Shown piece after piece: positions 9,114 to 16,838 of a stretch of 39,128 bases of DNA. Positions within the stretch are counted from its first letter, which is position 1, and each line of letters starts with the position of its first letter. The notes beneath the pieces were generated by a model. The model was not told where the DNA came from. It saw nothing but the letters and a program-made list of their open reading frames with translations, and searched no databases. Both the position numbers and the translations under genes were made by a program. The stretch is from contig DIQS01000033.1 in the NCBI GenBank assembly GCA_002427325.1, forward strand, positions 37,396 to 76,523, read 5' to 3'. This DNA is from Cloacimonetes bacterium UBA5456. Lineage in GTDB: Bacteria; Cloacimonadota; Cloacimonadia; Cloacimonadales; Cloacimonadaceae.

Positions 9114-9874
9114 AAAAGAAACTTAACATCCTGATAATGGTATCTCTGCTTTTAAGCATGGGTATGCTGTTTGCACAAGAGACTGAAGCTGCTGCTGCCC
9201 CAGCCCCTACTGGCAGTGTCAACTTTATCGAAATGTACACCACAAGCGGATTTTTCGCTCATCTCATCGCAATTGTCGTGCTAATTGGCTTAGCAATGGC
9301 AGTAGTTCGCTACATGCAGTTGTATGTGCGCGAGAAGATTGATGCTGAAAAGTTTTTCTTAAAGCTTAAAAACTTTATCAAAAACGATCAGATTGACGAA
9401 GCCATTAAGGTTGCCGGTGAATTCCGCGGAACTACAATGGGCTTTATTTTCTGGAGCGGCCTAACTGTTTATAAAGATGTACGCAAATCCGGTAAAACCG
9501 GCGAAGAAGCTCGCATTTCAGTACAAAATGCTTTTGACGAAGCTGTTCTCCAAACAGTTCACAAACTTGACGGCGGCCTTTTCTGGTTTGATACCCTTGC
9601 TCAGATTGCCACCTATCTCGGTCTTCTGGGAACCATTTGGGGCTTGATCGCATCTTTTAGCAGCTTGAGTGGTCTCACCGGTGCTGCTGCAAACGTAGCT
9701 CTTACAAATGGTATTCAAATGGCAATGGGAACGACAGCTCTCGGTTTGTTCGGTGCAATCCCGCTCACGCTTCTCAAAGGCTGGTTCTTCACCCGTGCAT
9801 CCAATATCATTAACAATATTGATGAATACAGCGTTAAACTCGTAAACCACATCAACAACTATATTAAGGGCTAA
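9110..9874 (+). CDS. MotA/TolQ/ExbB-family proton channel protein
   Basis: A 254-residue inner-membrane protein and predicted stator subunit of a proton-driven motor. It starts with a signal-like hydrophobic stretch and an Ala/Pro-rich segment (residues 25-35), an extension seen in many FCB homologues. Three transmembrane helices follow at about 47-67, 163-185 and 203-226, with the large cytoplasmic loop between the first two. Helix 2 carries the family signature LGLLGTIWGLIASF and helix 3 carries MGTTALGLFGAIPLT, so the conserved pore threonines (175, 208, 209) are kept. The start overlaps the preceding small gene and the ExbD-like gene begins four bases downstream. Which system it powers (Tol-Pal, TonB or an Agl-like motor) cannot be told from this protein alone; the neighbours favour an Agl-like motor. 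Confidence 0.92.
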   Translation: MKKKLNILIMVSLLLSMGMLFAQETEAAAAPAPTGSVNFIEMYTTSGFFAHLIAIVVLIGLAMAVVRYMQLYVREKIDAEKFFLKLKNFIKNDQIDEAIKVAGEFRGTTMGFIFWSGLTVYKDVRKSGKTGEEARISVQNAFDEAVLQTVHKLDGGLFWFDTLAQIATYLGLLGTIWGLIASFSSLSGLTGAAANVALTNGIQMAMGTTALGLFGAIPLTLLKGWFFTRASNIINNIDEYSVKLVNHINNYIKG

Positions 9875-9878
9875 GAGC

Positions 9879-10406
9879 ATGGCAGTATATCGTCCTTCGC
9901 AGGCGAGGCAACAAAAGGGCCAGACAGCACCTCAGGAACCAAATTTGATTCCTATTATGAACCTGTTTCTAACCATCATTCCGTTTTTGCTTTTGATGGT
10001 GACGATCTCACAGGTTGCGCTGGTCGCCCTTAATTTTTCCTCGGATGGAGGCGGAGGTGGAGAAGGTGGCGGAGATGGTGGCGGTGGCGATAAAGCCAAG
10101 CAAATCGAAATTCATCTCATGCTGACGGATAACCAAGCCTTGGGACTTTTCCCCGGCATGGAAGTTCGAGAGCCTGGTACTGACACTGTTAGATTACCTT
10201 GGGTACGCGAGAATATCTATGATTTTGACGGTTTAAATACTCTTCTGAAAGCAATGAAAGAGCGTAATACAAGTACTGAAGAAATCAGCATTGTCGCCCA
10301 CAATGATGTGATCTACGACACTTTGATCCGCACGATCGACCTCTGCAAAGATAATGGCTTTAGTACCGTCCATTACAAAAGCCCAAGAAGTACTTATTAT
10401 TATTAG
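9879..10406 (+). CDS. ExbD/TolR-like protein 1, with Asn in place of the proton-carrying Asp
   Basis: A 175-residue protein with one N-terminal transmembrane helix (residues about 25-48) and a periplasmic domain. The segment IPIMNLFLTIIPFLLLM aligns with the ExbD/TolR signature PFIDVMLVLLIIFM, which places Asn28 (codon AAC, 9960-9962) exactly at the essential membrane Asp. After the helix comes an unusual Gly-rich linker (residues about 53-67, nearly all Gly with a few Asp/Glu), then the periplasmic domain with IEIHLMLTDN and a typical late ExbD-like segment ISIVAHNDVIYDTLI. It ends in three tyrosines. It is paired with a second ExbD-like protein that keeps the Asp, so the pair may form an asymmetric heterodimer inside the TolQ-like ring. 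Confidence 0.85.
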   Translation: MAVYRPSQARQQKGQTAPQEPNLIPIMNLFLTIIPFLLLMVTISQVALVALNFSSDGGGGGEGGGDGGGGDKAKQIEIHLMLTDNQALGLFPGMEVREPGTDTVRLPWVRENIYDFDGLNTLLKAMKERNTSTEEISIVAHNDVIYDTLIRTIDLCKDNGFSTVHYKSPRSTYYY

Positions 10407-10426
10407 GAAGGGGGAGGATAAATATT

Positions 10427-10960
10427 ATGGCATTAAGAAGTTCCAAGCCCGGAACCAGAGTAGTCAGAAAAAAAGCTGATGATGTTCAAGGTCTTTCCAT
10501 TACATCGCTTTTGGACGTTCTGACGATTATCTTGGTTTTCCTCATCAAAAACGTATCGATGGAAGCCGTGAAGATTTCCGAATTGCCCGATATGATATAT
10601 CCGACTACTATCACCACTGAGAATTTGATGGAAAATGCAGCCGTGACACCTGTTAAGATCTATACAGATCGTGTCCTTTTGGGTAATGATAACCAATTAC
10701 TCGGAAGCCCTGCAGACCTCACCGAAAACCCTCAGGTGCGCTCGGATATGGTAAACTATTTGCGCTATGAATTCAACGTCATCCCAGAAGACAAAAAAGA
10801 TGACGCCTGTTTGATAGTGCAATCGGATTCAAATATCCCTTGCGGATATATCACGGAAATCGTTGGCGCAGCTGTCGGCACCGGTTTTGCGAATATTTAT
10901 TTTGCAACATTAGAAGATGAACAATGGCTACAACACCATGTTTCTTCTACTGGAAAATAA
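10427..10960 (+). CDS. ExbD/TolR-like protein 2, with the conserved membrane Asp
   Basis: A 177-residue protein with a basic cytoplasmic N-terminus, one transmembrane helix (residues about 25-43) and a periplasmic domain. The helix reads ITSLLDVLTIILVFLIKN, keeping Asp30 (codon GAC, 10514-10516) at the proton-carrying position, although the usual Pro before it is Ser. The periplasmic part includes ACLIVQSDSNIPCGYITEIVGAA, the usual late ExbD helix preceded by a strand. A strong GGGGGAGG ribosome site precedes it, 20 bp after the first ExbD-like gene. The order of one TolQ and two TolR-like genes matches the AglR-AglQ-AglS motor of Myxococcus. Confidence 0.88.
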   Translation: MALRSSKPGTRVVRKKADDVQGLSITSLLDVLTIILVFLIKNVSMEAVKISELPDMIYPTTITTENLMENAAVTPVKIYTDRVLLGNDNQLLGSPADLTENPQVRSDMVNYLRYEFNVIPEDKKDDACLIVQSDSNIPCGYITEIVGAAVGTGFANIYFATLEDEQWLQHHVSSTGK

Positions 10961-10970
10961 CGGAGGTCAG

Positions 10971-12389
10971 ATGGCAAAGATATTAAGTTTAAGACTCAAC
11001 TATAAAGATAAGTTCCTGGATTATGCCAAGGAAGGTAAAGAGATCAAAAAGAGCTTTACCGTTGGATCTAACAAATTCATGCAATGGCAAATCCTTGATC
11101 CCAAGTTCCCGGACAAACACGTCTTAGTCAAAAAGAAAGGCGGGGAATATGTTTTGAACATGCTACCCGGCGCAAAGCTGAGCGTGGAAAAAGGAGGCAA
11201 TTCTGTAGATGCAAATTATCTAAAACAGAACAATTTGCTCTCCATGAACGAGCTTACCCTCAAAGAAGACATGAAGGGAACCCTTTCTCTGGCTCCCGAT
11301 TGGGAAGTGGAGTTTGAATACAGAACCCCTTGGGTTGTCGTGCTTACTCCCGAAGAAAAGGCAATTGTAGCCCAATATGCTCGCAGAGCAAGACCGGATG
11401 CAGTAGCCCGATTTAATCGAACCGTAATTTTACTTGTGTTGGCACTTACGATAGTATTCAGCATTATATTTGAGTTATTCCTCAAACCTGAATATAAAAC
11501 GCAAGCTGACACTATTTCTGAACTGTTACAATCGATGGAACAAAAAGCCCAAAAAGTGGAAGTATCAAAGCTTGATGCACCCACAACCGGTTATGATGTG
11601 CCCCCACCCGTTGAAGAAGTGACGGGAGATGATGCAGCTCCGACCACCGGTGCTGCAAGCTCAGGGGCTGCAAGACCAAGTGGACCCTCAGGTTTGGGGG
11701 CTGCAATGGGAGGATTTGATCCTAATGCAGTTTCTGCTGCTCCCACAATCTCCATCGTCACCGTTGCAACCGGATTCGCCGTAAACCGTCCCGGTGGCGG
11801 AAGACCCGGAAGCGGAAGTGGAACAGGCGGCAGTGGTGCAGGCGGTGGCGCAGGTAGTGCAGGAACCGTCTTTGATCCCACCGCATTGCCGGTCTCCGGT
11901 GATGTTGGAAGCGTGGCAACTCAAGGTCCTCGCACCAGTGGCTCACTTACTCGCCCCGAAGGCGCTGTCGGCACACACGTAACAGGAGACGCAAGTAAAC
12001 TTGCACCCAGCGGAAAAGCTTGGGGAGACATCGTAGCCCAACAAAGGATCGAAGCTGAATACAGGCAAATGGGACTTAGCACCGTTACAGAAGCTTCAAT
12101 CGGAACCTTGGATGAAGCAGGAAAAGCAAAGTATGCCAGTCTCAAAGACCAAGTCGAATCTCGCAAAGGACAGATCGAAACTGTCTATAGAGAGATGCAA
12201 ATCAGACAAAGCGTAAGCTTCACCATCACCATCTTTGTTGGAGCAGACGGCTCCGTTCGCGAATCAAAAGTAGTGCCAAATGGACAATATCCTGAAGCAT
12301 TCGTCGCGAAAGTAAAACAAGTTGTCGATAGCTGGAGATTCAACGTAAGAGAAGCAATGCCATATCAATTCCGCATGCGTGCTGGTTGA
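10971..12389 (+). CDS. Inner-membrane protein: FHA-like N-terminus, Gly/Pro linker, TonB/AgmX-like C-terminus
   Basis: A 472-residue protein. The ATG at 10971 is preferred because GGAGG lies just upstream and it follows the previous stop by ten bases; an upstream in-frame ATG at 10917 would overlap that gene. Residues about 25-75 look like a degenerate FHA domain (FTVGSN, then HVLVKKKGGEYVLNML). A single transmembrane helix is at about 151-169 (VILLVLALTIVFSIIFELFL). Then comes a long Gly/Ala/Pro/Ser-rich periplasmic linker (roughly 210-360). The last 65 residues (VSFTITIFVGADGSVRESKV... VVDSWRF) match the style of the AgmX/PglI or TonB C-terminal domain, which contacts outer-membrane or periplasmic partners. 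The order FHA, membrane helix, linker and TonB-like end is that of Myxococcus GltG. It is the last gene of the operon and is followed by a terminator. Confidence 0.82.
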   Translation: MAKILSLRLNYKDKFLDYAKEGKEIKKSFTVGSNKFMQWQILDPKFPDKHVLVKKKGGEYVLNMLPGAKLSVEKGGNSVDANYLKQNNLLSMNELTLKEDMKGTLSLAPDWEVEFEYRTPWVVVLTPEEKAIVAQYARRARPDAVARFNRTVILLVLALTIVFSIIFELFLKPEYKTQADTISELLQSMEQKAQKVEVSKLDAPTTGYDVPPPVEEVTGDDAAPTTGAASSGAARPSGPSGLGAAMGGFDPNAVSAAPTISIVTVATGFAVNRPGGGRPGSGSGTGGSGAGGGAGSAGTVFDPTALPVSGDVGSVATQGPRTSGSLTRPEGAVGTHVTGDASKLAPSGKAWGDIVAQQRIEAEYRQMGLSTVTEASIGTLDEAGKAKYASLKDQVESRKGQIETVYREMQIRQSVSFTITIFVGADGSVRESKVVPNGQYPEAFVAKVKQVVDSWRFNVREAMPYQFRMRAG

Positions 12390-12418
12390 TAAGCATTACA
12401 ACCATATATAAACAACAT

Positions 12419-12444
12419 GCCCCGCTATCATGGCGGGGCTTTTT
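12419..12444 (+). terminator. Intrinsic terminator of the TolQR/TPR operon
   Basis: GCCCCGC (12419-12425) and GCGGGGC (12433-12439) form a seven-base-pair GC stem with a TATCATG loop, followed directly by TTTTT. It lies 30 bp after the stop of the TonB/AgmX-like gene. Confidence 0.93.
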
Positions 12445-12570
12445 ATATTCCTGCGATTCTTATAACGAAACCAGAGCATCGGTCTTGTTTCCATCTGCAA
12501 TCGCCCAAATAATGAACTATACACTAAGCTTTGCTATTGACAAAAACTCCCGCTCGCGGATATTGAAGAT

Positions 12571-14910
12571 ATGCATTATTACAAGGTCTATCTCCCTCTT
12601 GGAATCCAAAAAGATTTCAGCTATGCCAGCAAGGACAAGCTCCCTTTTGGCGCGCGCGTCGTCGTCCCCTTGAAAGCCAAGCCCATGATGGGGCTTTGCG
12701 GCGAAGAAGTGCGCTCCGAGGGCTATAAATATCGCGAGATAATCGAGGTGCTTGATGATGAGTCCATCCTTCCGCTGGAACTCTTTGAACTCGCCAAATG
12801 GATGGCAAACTACTATCATCTCAGCATCGGCAGAGTGCTCTTTGCCATGCTCCCCTCCCGTCTGCAGATAGACATCGATGCAAAGATTAGCTGGATCAGC
12901 GAAACAAAACCGCCACACGCCCGATTTGAGCCGTTATATGAGGCGTTAAAAGGCCAAGACGAGCTACGTCTCTCCCAGATCAAAAAACAGCTTAAAAACC
13001 AAGCTATATACGCTCTCTGCGAAGAGGCCTTTGACCTTGAACTCATCAGCTACAAGAGCAAATTACGCCGGCGAGACAAGCCCAAAGTGCGCAATTTTAT
13101 CCGCATTATCCAGCACGATTTTGACGAAGACAAGCTCCCCCTCAGACAACGCGAAGCGTGGGAACTCATCAAAATCGAGAGCGAGCCCTTCCCCATGGCG
13201 GATGTTAGCAACCTCATAAGTTATAGCGCCATCAAAGCTTTGGTGAGCAAAGGCATCATCGAAATCTTCCAGCGCGAACTTCGCGAAGCAGAGCTTTTGC
13301 GAGATACCGGCGCCAAAGCCAAGGACATCGTGCTAAATGACGAACAAAACACCGCCATCGCCGAGATGTCCGAAAACTTTGGCAAATATGGAGTTCACCT
13401 GCTTTATGGCATCACGGGCAGCGGCAAGACCGAAGTCTATATCGAGATGATCCGCAAATATCAGAAAGTAGGCAAATCCGTAATCTTTCTCATCCCGGAA
13501 ATCGCGCTCACCCCTCAAATGTTGGATAGATTTGACAGCAGCTTCGGCGATAGTCTCGCTGTATTGCACAGCCAACTCACAGATGCACAACGCTTTAACC
13601 AATGGCAAAACATCCGCAGCGGAAAATGCAAGCTGATCATCGGAGCACGTAGCGCCATCTTTGCGCCCGCCGTGGATCTCGGACTCATCATCGTGGATGA
13701 AGAACACGAACAGAGCTATAAACAAGACAATAGTCCTCGCTACAACGGCAGGGATATGGCAATCGTGCGCGGCAAATTGCAAGGCGCACAGGTGATTTTA
13801 GGCTCCGCCACGCCCTCCTTGGAAAGCTGGAACAACGCCCTCGAAGGACGCTACACCCTGCACAAGATGATGAATCGCCCGCTGGATTTCTCCTTGCCCG
13901 AAGTGAAAATCATCGACATGCGCGATGCTCACAGCAAAGAGATCATCGGCGAAGAACTCAGCGAAGCCATTGCCGATAGATTAGACAAAAACGAGCAAGT
14001 GATACTCTTTCAAAACAGGCGAGGCTACTCCTCCTTCGTGCAATGCCTAAAGTGCGGTGAACTCGTGAGTTGTCCCAATTGCGAGATCGGCATGCACTAT
14101 CACCGTGATCGCGAAGAAATGCACTGCCACTATTGCGGACACTTCTATCCCAGCCCCAGACGCTGCCCTAAATGCGGCTCTTTTTCCTTTGCCTATGGTT
14201 CGCCGGGAACCCAAAAGGTGGAGCAAACCCTCAAGCTGCTCTTCCCCTCCGCCCGGATTTTGAGGCTGGATAGCGATAGCTCGTCCACCAACCTGAAAAG
14301 CATGTATAAACGGATGAAGAACAGGGATATAGACATTCTCCTCGGCACCCAGATGATCACCAAAGGACTGGACTTTCCACTCGTCACCTTGGTGGGCATA
14401 ATCAACGCCGATATCGCGCTGAATATCCCCGACTTCCGCTCTGCTGAACGTAGTTTTCAGCTCATCACGCAGGTTGCCGGACGCAGCGGACGCGCCGAAC
14501 GAAAGGGCGAAGTCATCATCCAAACCTTTAACCCCGAACACTATGCCATCCGCTATGCCAAAGAGCAAAACTTCTGTGATTTTGCAGAAATTGAGCTGAG
14601 ATACCGCAAAAAACTCTATTATCCGCCATATTATCGCCTTGGGCGCATGCTCTTTCAAAGCACGGATATACAACAACTTAAGGCGGAGATGCTCCTGCTT
14701 TCGGAAACGTTGCCCAAAAGAGACGGAAGCCTCCTTATCCTTGGTCCCGTGCAGGCGCCGATTCCTAAAATCAATATGATGCACCGTTATCACATCATCA
14801 TCAAAGCGCAGTCTCCTGCCATCCTCAAAGACGCCATAAAACACATCGAAAACAACTTCAAAAGCAAGCTAAAACCGCAAATTGACATCGATCCCGCGAT
14901 TCTCATGTAG
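12571..14910 (+). CDS. priA: Primosomal protein N' (replication restart helicase PriA)
   Basis: A 779-residue 3'-5' superfamily 2 DNA helicase that reloads the replisome at stalled forks. The N-terminal DNA-binding part starts with YYKVYLPLGIQKDFSY and includes a GARVVVPL segment. The helicase core has Walker A GITGSGKTEVY near 280-290, the DEEH box near 375, GSATPSLES, and GTQMITKGLDFP with QVAGRSGRAERKGEV in the second half. Between the lobes lie the eight zinc-binding cysteines in CxxC pairs (CLKC, CPNC, CHYC, CPKC; about 495-535). Length and motif order are normal and nothing is missing. It stands alone, downstream of the terminator at 12444. A TTGACA at 12537 with TATTGA 18 bp later is a possible but unconvincing promoter, as it would give an almost leaderless message. 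Confidence 0.97.
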   Translation: MHYYKVYLPLGIQKDFSYASKDKLPFGARVVVPLKAKPMMGLCGEEVRSEGYKYREIIEVLDDESILPLELFELAKWMANYYHLSIGRVLFAMLPSRLQIDIDAKISWISETKPPHARFEPLYEALKGQDELRLSQIKKQLKNQAIYALCEEAFDLELISYKSKLRRRDKPKVRNFIRIIQHDFDEDKLPLRQREAWELIKIESEPFPMADVSNLISYSAIKALVSKGIIEIFQRELREAELLRDTGAKAKDIVLNDEQNTAIAEMSENFGKYGVHLLYGITGSGKTEVYIEMIRKYQKVGKSVIFLIPEIALTPQMLDRFDSSFGDSLAVLHSQLTDAQRFNQWQNIRSGKCKLIIGARSAIFAPAVDLGLIIVDEEHEQSYKQDNSPRYNGRDMAIVRGKLQGAQVILGSATPSLESWNNALEGRYTLHKMMNRPLDFSLPEVKIIDMRDAHSKEIIGEELSEAIADRLDKNEQVILFQNRRGYSSFVQCLKCGELVSCPNCEIGMHYHRDREEMHCHYCGHFYPSPRRCPKCGSFSFAYGSPGTQKVEQTLKLLFPSARILRLDSDSSSTNLKSMYKRMKNRDIDILLGTQMITKGLDFPLVTLVGIINADIALNIPDFRSAERSFQLITQVAGRSGRAERKGEVIIQTFNPEHYAIRYAKEQNFCDFAEIELRYRKKLYYPPYYRLGRMLFQSTDIQQLKAEMLLLSETLPKRDGSLLILGPVQAPIPKINMMHRYHIIIKAQSPAILKDAIKHIENNFKSKLKPQIDIDPAILM

Positions 14911-14924
14911 CAAACACGGCTAAA

Positions 14925-15030
14925 CCACTGCTTCCCTATTGATTACTGCTTAGCGTGCGCTCATGATATGGTCATGCCCATGACCACATCATGACCATAT
15001 CATGACCAGAACCCAGTAAGGAAGCAGTGG
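14925..15030 (+). repeat. Dispersed intergenic repeat, copy 2
   Basis: A 106-bp element between the convergent 3' ends of priA and the WalJ-like gene. Its outer arms CCACTGCTTCC (14925-14935) and GGAAGCAGTGG (15020-15030) are perfect inverted repeats. Inside are three 11-bp tandem units (14979-14989, 14990-15000, 15001-15011) of form CATGACCAnnn. TCATGATATGGTCATG (14961-14976) is the exact reverse complement of 14990-15005. No T-run follows either end, so it is not an ordinary terminator. Confidence 0.9.
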
Positions 15031-15093
15031 GAAAAAGCCAAAACATGCGATATGGAAAGGCAGAAAAATGAGGAGAAAATTGACGAAAAAAAC

Positions 15094-15870
15094 TTAAATA
15101 TCGATGAGCGGAGTGTGAAAATCTTGAGAGGCAACCATCAGTTTTGCATCGCTGCGAATGCTCTCCAAATAGCTTTTCATGGAGCTATATGCCAATTCAG
15201 GAGTGTTATTTTGCTCCGAAAGATGCGCAAGAACCACGTTTTTCAGCCCCTCGTGCATCACTTGCGAGATCAGCCCAATCGCTTCTTCATTGGAAAGATG
15301 CCCGAGATTGCTGCTCACTCTCTGCTTTAATTGCCATTCATAGGGACCATTTATGAGCATCTCGTGATCGTGATTACTCTCCAAAATCAAGGTGCTGGAG
15401 CCCTGAAGTTTTTGCAGGGTGAGGCGATGAGCAAAGCCTAAGTCTATAGCTACTCCCAGCTTACGCTCGTCATATTCAAAACAAAAGTTGTTGCTGTCCG
15501 CCGCATCGTGAGAGGAATAAAAGGGACGAACAAGAATATTGCCAATCATAAAATCTGTGCCGCTCTCAAAATATTGCAGATAGTCGTCCACTTTTCCCAG
15601 CTTGTGGGCAGAATATGAATAGGTGTCCGCCGAGATGAAAAGCGGAATATTGAGCTTGCGGCAAAGGGCGCCGGCACTGCGGGCATGGTCGGTGTGCTCA
15701 TGCGAAACAATCACAGCTTTGATGATGGAATGCGGTTGCCCTAATTCATCTAAAGCATTGAAGATGCGCTTCATACTAACGCCGGCATCGAGGATTATCC
15801 CCGTATCTCGGCTGCGCACGAAGATGCTATTCCCCCTGCTCCCGCTGGCAAGAACGGATGTTTGAAACAT
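15094..15870 (-). CDS. walJ: Metallo-beta-lactamase-fold hydrolase, WalJ/YycJ family
   Basis: A 258-residue cytoplasmic protein that begins like WalJ/YycJ proteins (VLASGSRGNSIFV). The metal-binding motif SHEHTDH supplies His57, His59, Asp61 and His62; further ligands are likely in the FYSSHDAADS segment and in GHLSNEEA. Family members are MBL-fold nucleases or phosphodiesterases linked to DNA repair and cell-wall regulation in Firmicutes; the substrate here is unknown. It is the last gene of the rimP-to-walJ run, seven bases after the YhaM-like gene, and has no strong ribosome site of its own. Confidence 0.88.
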   Translation of the reverse strand: MFQTSVLASGSRGNSIFVRSRDTGIILDAGVSMKRIFNALDELGQPHSIIKAVIVSHEHTDHARSAGALCRKLNIPLFISADTYSYSAHKLGKVDDYLQYFESGTDFMIGNILVRPFYSSHDAADSNNFCFEYDERKLGVAIDLGFAHRLTLQKLQGSSTLILESNHDHEMLINGPYEWQLKQRVSSNLGHLSNEEAIGLISQVMHEGLKNVVLAHLSEQNNTPELAYSSMKSYLESIRSDAKLMVASQDFHTPLIDI

Positions 15871-15877
15871 CGCTGGG

Positions 15878-16831
15878 TTAATCTACCTTAACTATTCTGT
15901 AATATCGGTTGTTAAGCCTGTCATATTCGCTCCAAACTGCATCCGGCGGAGTGGATTCGAGAATCTGGGCGACTCCGGTCACTTGCGCATCGAGGTTGTC
16001 GCAATTGTGGAGCAAGACGGCTTCGAGAGTCTGCGGCAGGCGCACCGAGGCTTTTTCATATTCTCCGTGATGAGAAAGGATTAGGTGACGAAGATTGAGG
16101 AGGAGGTCTTCGGGGAACCCGGGAATCTGGGTAGCAGCGGCGACCACCATGTTGTCCGCCAAGCTGAGATGCCCCACCAATCTGCCGATATCGGTGAATT
16201 CGAAAGAGGCTTCACCGGCATATTCCTCAACCTTGCCCATATCGTGGAAGATCGCACCGCAGATCATCAAGTCCAAAGACACGGGGTAAATCGTTGCGCA
16301 ATATTCACATAGCCCTGCAACGGCAATGGTGTGTTCGATGAGTCCGCTGCGATAGTTGTGGTGCCAGCCTTTTGCTGCCGGTGCAAAGAGAAACTTTTGG
16401 AAGAGCTCTTTGTCGTCGAAAATCACATGCAGGAGACGGTTGAGATGAGGATTTTCCACCTTATCGACAAAGTTCCAAAAGCGTTCCGCAAGGAAATCAG
16501 GCTCAAAACGGCTCTTGGCAAGGAAAAAGCTCATGTCATATTCGCTCTTATCCGCAAACCTTAGCCGCGTGACGGAAAGCTGTATTTGTCCTTTAAAATT
16601 AACCACTTGAGCTTGAATCTTAACCACGTCTCCTTGGTTAAAATCATTGGAGACCTTTGCGGCATCGCGCCAAATATTTGCAGTCACATTTCCGCTTCTA
16701 TCCTGCAATTTCATTCTGAGATACTGTCCGCCTTTTCCGTCTCGCAGTTCTTTCTCACTAACGAGGTAAAAGGCTGTAATTTCTTTGTTTTCGTGCTGAT
16801 ATAAGTCACTTACCGGGATGTGTTCATTCAT
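15878..16831 (-). CDS. yhaM: YhaM-type 3'-5' exoribonuclease (OB fold + HD domain)
   Basis: A 317-residue protein with an N-terminal OB-type nucleic-acid-binding domain (residues about 15-95, with GNVTANIWRDA and GDVVKIQAQV) and an HD phosphohydrolase domain (about 150-290). HHNYRSGLIEHT gives His158 and His167, FHDMGK gives His196-Asp197 and Lys200, and LILSHHGEYE gives the later metal His. This architecture is that of YhaM/CBF1 3'-5' exonucleases. It starts seven bases after the sorted secreted protein gene and is probably in the same transcript. Many bacteria carry rpsO-pnp after truB-ribF; here an exoribonuclease of another family occupies that region. Confidence 0.9.
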   Translation of the reverse strand: MNEHIPVSDLYQHENKEITAFYLVSEKELRDGKGGQYLRMKLQDRSGNVTANIWRDAAKVSNDFNQGDVVKIQAQVVNFKGQIQLSVTRLRFADKSEYDMSFFLAKSRFEPDFLAERFWNFVDKVENPHLNRLLHVIFDDKELFQKFLFAPAAKGWHHNYRSGLIEHTIAVAGLCEYCATIYPVSLDLMICGAIFHDMGKVEEYAGEASFEFTDIGRLVGHLSLADNMVVAAATQIPGFPEDLLLNLRHLILSHHGEYEKASVRLPQTLEAVLLHNCDNLDAQVTGVAQILESTPPDAVWSEYDRLNNRYYRIVKVD

Positions 16832-16838
16832 AATATTT

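Noticed and set aside
12537..12566. TTGACA and TATTGA upstream of priA as a promoter
   Set aside because: Spacing of 18 and a start that would fall at the ATG make a leaderless message; too weak to list as a feature.
12386..12673. Plus-strand frame across the terminator region
   Set aside because: It spans the intrinsic terminator and the start of priA and has no recognisable protein features.
14047..14844. 265-codon open frame opposite priA
   Set aside because: Covers the zinc and helicase motifs of PriA on the other strand; no domain or signal seen.
14925..15030. Repeat copies read as a CRISPR array or as intrinsic terminators
   Set aside because: The 11-bp units are directly adjacent with no spacers, and no cas genes are near. 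No T-run follows either arm on either strand.
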